A stretch of 64,000 bases of DNA, taken from NCBI GenBank assembly GCA_964017045.1, contig OZ024810.1, positions 188,501-252,500 on the forward strand, in the 5' to 3' direction. Under the pieces are notes generated by a model that was not told the origin of the DNA, ran no database searches, and was given only the letters and a program-made list of their open reading frames with translations. The first letter of the stretch is position 1. Every line of letters starts with the position of its first letter. This DNA comes from Omphiscola glabra (Eukaryota > Mollusca > Gastropoda > Lymnaeidae). Below are positions 57,550-64,000 of the stretch, piece after piece. Both the position numbers and the translations under genes were made by a program.

Positions 57550-57764
57550 AAATCCAGGATGGGGTTAGGGTTGGGTTGCTGTAGGTACAACCCGGTTGCT
57601 AACAGTGCTTCAATGTGCAGACTCTCCGAAAATAAAATTGACCTAAAATGATATGTCCAAAAAAGACTTTAGATTGCCTGTTAAAAAATGAGACGTTGTG
57701 TGAACTTTGAGTGCAACGAAACAAAACGGGGTTTTCCGTTGAACAATTTTCTGTTGCTTGCTTT

Positions 57765-58028
57765 AAACTATGTCTCTGCCAAGAATCATCTTTTAAACTA
57801 CGTCTCTGCCCAGAATCATCTTTTAAACTACGTCTCTGCCCAGAATCATCTTTTAAACTACGTCTCTGCCCAGAATCTTCTTTTAAACTACGTCTCTGCC
57901 CAGAATCATCTTTTAAACTACGTCTCTGCCCAGAATCATCGTTTAAACTACGTCTCTGAACAGAATCATCTTTTAAAACTACGTCTCTGCCCAGAACCAT
58001 CTTTTAAACTACGTCTCTGCCCAGAACA
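57765..58028. repeat. 30-bp minisatellite, about 9 copies
   Basis: Unit TTTAAACTACGTCTCTGCCC plus AGAATCATCT. One unit has an additional A (TTTTAAAACTAC), which shifts the apparent frame. Intronic. Confidence 0.94.
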
Positions 58029-58065
58029 CAGCTTTCCTTATTAGCACACGTCAGTGTCATATTGA

Positions 58066-58362
58066 TAGTGTACAACCTGAATGCTTAGATACTGAAAGTG
58101 TACAATCTGAATGCTTAGATATTGAAAGTGTACAATCTGAATGCTTAGATTTTTAAAGTGTACAATCTGAATGCTTAGATATTGAAAGTGTTAAAATCTG
58201 AATGCTTAGATTTTTAAAGTGTACAATCTGAATGCTTAGATATTGAAAGTGTTAAAATCTGAATGCTTAGATTTTTAAAGTGTACAATCTGAATGCTTAG
58301 ATATTGAAAGTGTACAATCGGAAGCTAAGATTTTTAGAGTGTACAATCTGAATGCTTAGAAT
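58066..58362. repeat. 29-bp minisatellite, about 10 copies, alternating types
   Basis: Unit AGTGTACAATCTGAATGCTT plus AGATATTGA or AGATTTTTA. ATATTGA and TTTTTAA forms alternate for several units, pointing to a 58-59 bp dimer. Intronic. Confidence 0.92.
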
Positions 58363-58528
58363 TGATTCAAAATTTGGATGCCTTAAAAGTTATTTTTTTT
58401 ATTTTACTTTATTCCTGTTATTATTTGTTTAATGTAATGCTATTTATAAACTCTAACTAAAGTAATTTTTAATTGTATGTTGTTTTTTTATTTTCATTTT
58501 AATTATTTTTTAACTTTGTTCATTTCAG

Positions 58529-58669
58529 GAGCCTATGTCCGACAAATTTGGACTTGTCGGGATTCCCGCTCTCCTATTTATAGATCCCAACACCGGAAAG
58601 AAGATCACAGACGAAGGGAGGACCATAGTGACGGCAGATAGAGATGGATTTAACTTTCCTTGGCATTAA
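58529..58669 (+). CDS. Nucleoredoxin-like protein, exon 3
   Basis: Residues 98-143 and TAA (58667-58669), entered after TTCATTTCAG in phase 0. KFGLVGIPALLFIDPNTGK contains the cis-proline loop (GIP, residues 108-110) and the strand that follows in thioredoxin folds. GR.IVTADRDGFNFPW is the conserved tryparedoxin-type C-terminus, ending Trp142-His143. Joined with exons 1 and 2 it gives a 143-residue single-domain protein, close to tryparedoxins and shorter than multi-domain nucleoredoxin. No transmembrane segment or signal peptide, so a soluble protein. It could be named nucleoredoxin-like 2 by similarity, but I cannot separate paralogues here. Confidence 0.94.
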   Translation, partial: EPMSDKFGLVGIPALLFIDPNTGKKITDEGRTIVTADRDGFNFPWH

Positions 58670-59019
58670 TCCTTAAGTCATTAAGATTTCACAGTTGGAT
58701 TTTAGTTTTGATATTTTACATACTCGATTTAATTTATGCTTCGAACCTTGAAAGTGAAGTTGAATGTAATGTTTAATCTTAACTTTGTATCAAGATGAAT
58801 TGCTTTATTAAAGGGTTTTTTTAATAATTTTTTTTAAATCCATGGGAAATGAATAGGCTTTCAGTTTCAGCTGTTAATACTGTGGTTTTTTTTTTGTGGT
58901 TTTTTTTTTTTTAAAGTTTTTTAATACATCTAACTCAAGTCACGTGTTACTAATTCAAATTCGCCGGTTTGTATTAGCGGTGCCCCTTACCCTATCAAAC
59001 AGAAACCGTCCACGAAAGA
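58670..59019 (+). promoter_or_regulatory. 3' UTR of the nucleoredoxin-like gene with ATTAAA signal
   Basis: AT-rich sequence after the stop. ATTAAA at 58807-58812, about 140 nt downstream, is the commonest variant polyadenylation signal. T runs follow (58885-58915). Beyond that nothing is recognised. Confidence 0.5.
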
Positions 59020-59235
59020 GTTCCGTCGTGTAGGAGGAGGTCCCCGAAAGAATACGGTCGGACTAGTGACGTAGGACGAGGTCCCCGAAAGAGTACCGTC
59101 TGACTAGTGGCGTAGGAGGAGGTCCCCGAAAGAGTACCGTCTGACTAGTGGCGTAAGAGGAGGTCCCCGAAAGAGTACCGTCTGACTAGTGGCGTAGGAG
59201 GAGGTCCCCGAAGGAGTACCATCAGACCAGAGGCG
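59020..59235. repeat. 40-bp minisatellite, about 5 copies
   Basis: Unit GTCCCCGAAAGAGTACCGTC plus TGACTAGTGGCGTAGGAGGA. The outer copies are diverged. Confidence 0.92.
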
Positions 59236-59431
59236 TAGTAGGCGGTCCACCGCAATCGGCAGTTTTTTTATCCCGCAAAGAATGGCGGCAAAAATCTTGA
59301 TTCGCCCCGGTCGGACTTACCCATTTACGCCATTGCGTCGGACCACCTTTCATCTTGAAAAAAAAAAGTAATGAAAAGTGAACTCTGACCTCCAGTTACA
59401 CTAATTGCCCTAATGTGTTTTAGATAGAAAA

Positions 59432-59710
59432 ACTGCGTGTGTTAACTGTCACCCAGCTTTACGATACCTTCATATGTGGACCAGGCCTGGCTTGTGTTAA
59501 CTGTCACCCATCTTTATGATACCTTCATATGTGGACCAGGCCTGGCTTGTGTTAACTGTCACCCATCTTTATGATACCTTCATATGTGGACCAGGCCTGG
59601 CTTGTGTTAACTGTCACCCATCTTTATGATACCTTCATATGTGGACCAGGCCTGGCTTGTGTTAACTGTCACCCATCTTTATGATACCTTCATATGTGGA
59701 CCAGGCCTGG
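59432..59710. repeat. 55-bp minisatellite, 5 copies
   Basis: Unit contains TGTGTTAACTGTCACCCATC, TTTATGATACCTTCATATGT and GGACCAGGCCTGGCT. Copies are almost identical. A 132-codon + frame starting in the array has no recognisable domain. Confidence 0.94.
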
Positions 59711-60261
59711 CAGTCCAGAACATGGTGCGTGTCACTGCTCGGTCACGCTCGTTGCCATGGTTACGTCACATGAGACCACAAGTTTGTCAAGTCATCATGG
59801 AGTGTGTGTGTGACCTTAGGATGCCGTGCAATTATCTCCACCTTATTTGGTACTTAGTTATCTGCCCCATCGTTGAACCTGTGGAAACTGCTTTTGTGGG
59901 TTTACGTGTGTCCCACATCCTCTTATCCCCTCCCCCCACACACACCATCCTTGCCCCCCACATCCTCTTATCCCCCCCCCCACACACGCCATCTTTACCC
60001 TTGTTGATACTACAGATAAAATAGTTTGAATAATAATTCATTGTTGTTATTTTTGTTCATTTATTTATATACCAGATTTATTTGATACCAGCTTATTTAT
60101 CATTACACATCTCTATGAAGTGGCGGACAATGAAGGTAAATAGCACGACAGCTCCCTTACACTCTATCATGGGCACATCTATTGGGGGGGGGGGGACGCT
60201 GATGTTTTCAGTAACCAGAAGTGATCAAAGGCGTATTTTGAAAAATGCCATTAAGCTGGAT
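59711..60261. other. Unique spacer, no gene seen
   Basis: About 550 bases with a CCCCACACACACCATC pair (59935-59996) and a G run at 60184-60194. No supported gene. Confidence 0.45.
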
Positions 60262-60423
60262 AATTGACAACAGGATATAAAAGATAATATAGTCCTGGAT
60301 AATTGACAACAGGAGATAAAAGATAATATAGTCCTGGATAAGTGACAACAGGATATAAGAGATAATATAGTCCTGGATAATTGACAACATGATATAAAGG
60401 ATAATATAGTCCTGGATAATTGT
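60262..60423. repeat. 39-bp minisatellite, 4 copies
   Basis: Unit GATAATTGACAACAGGATAT plus AAAAGATAATATAGTCCTG. Confidence 0.93.
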
Positions 60424-60471
60424 AGAATCTAATTTAAAAACATATAATCGTGGAAAATCACTTTCTCCTTT

Positions 60472-61100
60472 GTCCACCCTAATGTCCACTCTGTTACCAA
60501 CAAGATATGTCCACCCTAATGTTCCTCTGTTACCACTGTGATATGTCCACCCTAATGTCCCTTTGTTACCAACAAGATATGTCCACCCTAATGCCCCTCT
60601 GTTACCAACAAGATATGTCCACCCTAGTGTCCCCTCTGTTACCAACAAGATATGTCCACCTTAGTGTCCCCTCTGTTACCAACATAATATGTCCACCCTA
60701 ATGCCCCTCTGTTACCAACAAGATATGTCCACCCTAATGTCCCTTTGTTACCAACAAGATATGTCCACCCTAATGTCCACTCTGTTACCACTGTGATATT
60801 TCCACCCTAATGCCTCTCTGTTACCAACAAGATATGTCCACCCTAATGTCCCTATGTTACCAACAAGATATGTCCACCTTAATGTCCACTCTGTTACCAA
60901 CAAGATATGTCCACCCTAATGTCCACTCTGTTACCACTGTGATATGTCCACTCTAATGTCAACTCTGTTACCAACAAAATATGTCCACTCTAATGTCAAC
61001 TCTGTTACCAACAAAATTTGTCCACCCTAATGTCCACTCTGTTACCAACAAGATATGTCCACCCTAATGTCAACTCTGTTACCACTGTGATATGTCCACC
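60472..61100. repeat. 36-bp minisatellite, about 17 copies
   Basis: Unit CAACAAGATATGTCCACCCT plus AATGTCCCTCTGTTAC. Substitutions such as CACTGTG for CAACAAG recur at several places, showing spread of a variant through the array. Confidence 0.93.
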
Positions 61101-61434
61101 ATAATTCGAGGGGAGAAAACTTTTGCAGAAATGTGGCGCTAACTTTGTTGATTTTTTTTCTCGGATTATTTCCCTTTAACTGTAAACCGCATCTCTATGC
61201 AGAGGCGCAATATAGAAAGTTTTCTCACAGATTTTGTTGACCTGCGAACCAGTTGCGTAGAAAAAGGCGGGAGGGCGCGGTAGGGCGTGTGTTATCATAA
61301 TGAAATGAGACATACACATGAACTGAAGATGCAGAATTTCGGCGGTAATTTGTCAGATAAAAAAAAGATGGTTAGGTGTTCAGCGTGTCGCGGAGACCGG
61401 GACGTCTTAACCAGGCACCGTATGACAGCTGTTC
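61101..61434. other. Unique spacer, no gene seen
   Basis: About 330 bases, moderately GC-rich at 61255-61290 and 61380-61430. Nothing recognised. Confidence 0.45.
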
Positions 61435-61622
61435 AACGGTTGTGTGGTTAAAACTAAGGTTCAAAGGTTGTGTTGGTAACACTAAGGTTCAAAGGTTGTG
61501 TTGGTAACACTAAGGTTCAAAGGTTGTGTTGGTAACACTAAGGTTCAAAGGTTGTGTTGGTAACACTAAGGTTCAAAGGTTGTGTTGGTAACACTAAGGT
61601 TCAAAGGTTGTGTTGGTAACAG
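61435..61622. repeat. 28-bp minisatellite, 6-7 copies
   Basis: Unit AAGGTTCAAAGGTTGTGTTG plus GTAACACT, nearly perfect; first copy diverged. Confidence 0.93.
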
Positions 61623-61785
61623 TGCTTAAATTGATAATGTTCTTTAATAAACAATATTATTAGATTAAAAAATTTACATTACCCTATGAGACTTCCTCCA
61701 TATACACACATTGTACCACCCTGTAAAGTGTTATCAATAGCTGCTCAGATGAAAAAGAGCACCCACACAACCACTAAACTACATC

Positions 61786-62374
61786 AAATGATGCTCTTAT
61801 TAAGTTGTTGTAAATCATTGCTCTTATTAAGTTGTTGTAAATCATTGCTCTTATTAAGTTGTTGTAAATCATTGCTCTTATTAAGTTGTTGTAAATCATT
61901 GCTCTTATTAAGTTGTTGTAAATCATTGCTCTTATTAAGTTGTTGTAAATCATTGCTCTTATTAAGTTGTTGTAAATCATTGCTCTTATTAAGTTGTTGT
62001 AAATCATTGCTCTTATTTAGTTGTTGTAAATCATTGCTCTTATTAAGTTGTTGTAAATCATTGCTCTTATAAAGTTGTTGTAAATCATTGCTCTTATTAA
62101 GTTGTTGTAAATCATTGCTCTTATTAAGTTGTTGTAAATCATTGCTCTTATTAAGTTGTTGTAAATCATTGCTCTTATTAAGTTGTTGTAAATCATTGCT
62201 CTTATTAAGTTGTTGTAAATCATTGCTCTTATTAAGTTGTTGTAAATCATTGCTCTTATTAAGTTGTTGTAAATCATTGCTCTTATTAAGTTGTTGTAAA
62301 TCATTGCTCTTATTAAGTTGTTGTAAATCATTGCTCTTATTAAGTTGTTGTAAATCATTGCTCTTATTAAGTTG
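61786..62374. repeat. 27-bp minisatellite, about 22 copies
   Basis: Unit TGCTCTTATTAAGTTGTTGT plus AAATCAT, very uniform. Three substitutions (TTATTTAG, TTATAAAG and the array edge) are visible. Open frames on both strands (LLLSCCKSL; NNLIRAMIY) are by-products; the single TAA made by TTATAAAG breaks the + frame at about 62070. Confidence 0.95.
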
Positions 62375-62894
62375 TATTAGCGAGTGATCAGCACACAGTG
62401 CATTACACGGACGCTAACCATAACCTAAAATTACAATGACCCTAATTCTTACCTTACATTACAATGACCCTAACCCTAACATTACATTACACTGACTGAT
62501 TTTTGCGAGCAATATCAGAATCAGGTCAAACACCAATGTGTCTTGTGACGGTGCCTGAACACACAAATACATCGCCTTGTCAGATTCTCTGAACACGTAT
62601 AGATTGCCCAATGAGATTCCCTGAACACGTATGCATCACAATGTGTGACTCCCTGAGCTTACATACAAGTCGACCCGGGAGACCCCTTGAACTCACACAC
62701 AACACAAATAAATAAAGCACACACACACAAACACATCTTGCATGCCATACTATAACTTCTATCAGTCAACGACCCTAATCTCAAGACGCTATTAGTCCCA
62801 CCAAAAGCCATCTTGTAAATAGTCCGTATTCCAAGGTATACAACTTGTAGAGATTGTGACGTTACATTGACAGCAAAGATGATGGACGCATTAT
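62375..62894. other. Unique spacer with telomere-like words
   Basis: ACAATGACCCTAA and ACAATGACCCTAACCCTAAC at about 62434-62483. The remainder contains a diverged ACGTATAGATTGCC / ACGTATGCATCACA pair. No supported gene. Confidence 0.45.
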
Positions 62895-63172
62895 TGTTGT
62901 TGTAAAGAACGTCCATCTGTGTGTCCTGTTTGTTGTAAAGAACGTCCATCTGTGTGTCATGTTTGTTTTGTAAAGAACGTCCATCTGTGTGTCCTGTTTG
63001 TTGTAAAGAACGTCCATCTGTGCGTGCTGTTTGTTGTAAAGAACGACGCTCTGTGTGTCATGTTTGTTGTTTTAAAGAACGTCCATCTGTGTGTCCTGTT
63101 TGGTGTTGTAAAGAACGAAGCTCTGTGTGTCATGTTTGTTGTTGTAAAGAACGTCCATCTGTGTGTCCTGTT
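62895..63172. repeat. 33-bp minisatellite, 8 copies, variable linker
   Basis: Unit AAAGAACGTCCATCTGTGTG plus TCCTGTTTGTTGT. One to three extra bases at the TTGTTGT end in some units change the frame. Every second or third unit is the diverged ACGACGCTCTG or ACGAAGCTCTG type. Confidence 0.92.
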
Positions 63173-63204
63173 TGTTCATTATGTTACTGCCAGAAACCGC
63201 TACA

Positions 63205-63930
63205 CGACATTATCGTCGAGCTGTGGGAATCATGTATTTCACTAAATGATGACATTGTCGTGGGGCTGTGGGAATCATGTATTTCCCTTAATTATGACAT
63301 TGTCGTTGGTTTATGGGAATCATGTATTTCACTAAATGATGACATTGTCGTGGGGTTGTGGGAATTATGTATTTCACTAAATGATGACATTGTCGTGGGG
63401 CTGTGGGAATCATGTATTTCACTAAATGATGACATTGCTGTGGGAATCATGTATTTCACTAAATGATGACATTGTCGTGGGGCTGTGGGAATCATGTATT
63501 TCACTAAATGATGACATTATCGTGGGGTTGTGGGAATCATGTATTTCACTAAATGATGACATTGTCGTGGGGTTATGGGAATCATGTATTTCACTAAATG
63601 ATGACGTTGTCGTGGGGCTGTGGGAATCATGTATTTCACTAAATGGTGACATTGTCGTGGGGCTGTGGGAATCATGTATTTCACTAAATGATGACATTGC
63701 TGTGGGAATCATGTATTTCACTAAATGATGACATAGTCGTGGGGTTATGGGAATCATGTATTTCACTAAATGATGACGTTGTCGTGGGGCTGTGGGAATC
63801 ATGTATTTCACTAAATGATGACATTGTCGTGGGGCTGTGGGAATCATGTATTTCACTAAAAGATGACATTGTCGTGGGGCTGTGGGAATCATGTATTTCG
63901 CTAAAAGATGACATTGAAAATATTCCCTCC
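63205..63930. repeat. 45-bp minisatellite, about 16 copies, with a 262-bp supercycle
   Basis: Unit GACATTGTCGTGGGGCTGTG plus GGAATCATGTATTTCACTAA and ATGAT. A shortened 37-bp unit (GACATTGCTGTGGGAATC) occurs at about 63430 and about 63692, 262 bp apart (five 45-bp units plus one 37-bp unit), implying a block duplication. Confidence 0.94.
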
Positions 63931-64000
63931 CTATACAGGTAGACCTAAACGTATCAGCTTTCTTTTGATTTTCTAAAAACTTTTGGTCTGGCAGTCTTTT

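Larger units (their letters stand above)
57255..58528 (+). other. Intron 2 of the nucleoredoxin-like gene
   Basis: GTGAGC to TTCATTTCAG, phase 0, 1,274 bp. Contains three separate minisatellites and a partial duplicate of exon 2. The rest is AT-rich. Confidence 0.85.

Noticed and set aside
59626..60024. 132-codon + frame after the 55-bp array
   Set aside because: Its start is inside the array, and the unique part has no recognisable domain or flanking splice sites.
1..64000. tRNA, rRNA or microRNA genes
   Set aside because: I looked for conserved tRNA A/B box patterns, rRNA-like blocks and long hairpins in the unique segments and saw none I could support. A covariance-model scan would be decisive.

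Overview
This is a eukaryotic, almost certainly metazoan, nuclear window. Two spliced genes with GT-AG introns, a CNS-type C2H2 transcription factor, LINE and hAT/Harbinger remnants and TTAGGG-type interstitial motifs all point that way. Nothing fixes the species. The mixture (an invertebrate-like Sp6-9 gene, a single-domain nucleoredoxin-like gene, extreme minisatellite load) would suit a lophotrochozoan such as a gastropod mollusc, but this is inference with low confidence.

Two genes can be supported, both on the + strand. (1) An Sp8/Sp9-type (Sp6-9) zinc-finger transcription factor has two coding exons here, 20922-21284 and 21917-22873, containing the Sp box, the buttonhead box and three C2H2 fingers. 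A short 5' coding exon is probably missing or unrecognised. (2) A complete-looking 143-residue nucleoredoxin/tryparedoxin-like protein has three exons, 48568-48661, 57058-57254 and 58529-58669, with a WCPPC active site. Its 8.4 kb first intron is mostly two giant minisatellites plus a Harbinger-type and a hAT-type MITE.

The rest is dominated by tandem arrays. By my tally about 60 separate arrays, each with its own unit of 9-79 bp, occupy well over half of the window. The largest are a 79-bp unit (14396-20249, about 74 copies), a 21-bp unit (52910-56428, about 168 copies), a 35-bp unit (50478-52863, about 68 copies), a 36-bp unit (31506-33462, about 54 copies), a 25-bp unit (10796-12728, about 77 copies) and a 24-bp unit (1-1569, about 65 copies, running off the left edge). 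Several show higher-order structure: an 850-bp duplication in the 25-bp array, a 16-unit (336 bp) block in the 21-bp array, and a 5-unit spacing in the 79-bp array. Most long open reading frames in the window are by-products of unit lengths divisible by three and are not genes.

Layout: 1-5600 small arrays including telomere-like ones; 5600-8640 mostly unique sequence with a MITE-like palindrome; 8640-20250 arrays; 20250-23800 the Sp gene; 23800-38950 arrays interrupted by a LINE/hAT/LINE-tail cluster (28204-28953) and a hAT element with perfect 8-bp target duplication (34057-34566); 39000-41980 unique, GC-richer patches; 42130-48130 arrays; 48568-58669 the nucleoredoxin-like gene; 59000-63930 arrays. 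I found no multi-gene novel system. The most informative features are the minisatellite biology: an array apparently born from a duplicated exon/intron boundary (57195-57549), arrays that share cores, and telomere-like motifs inside unrelated units.
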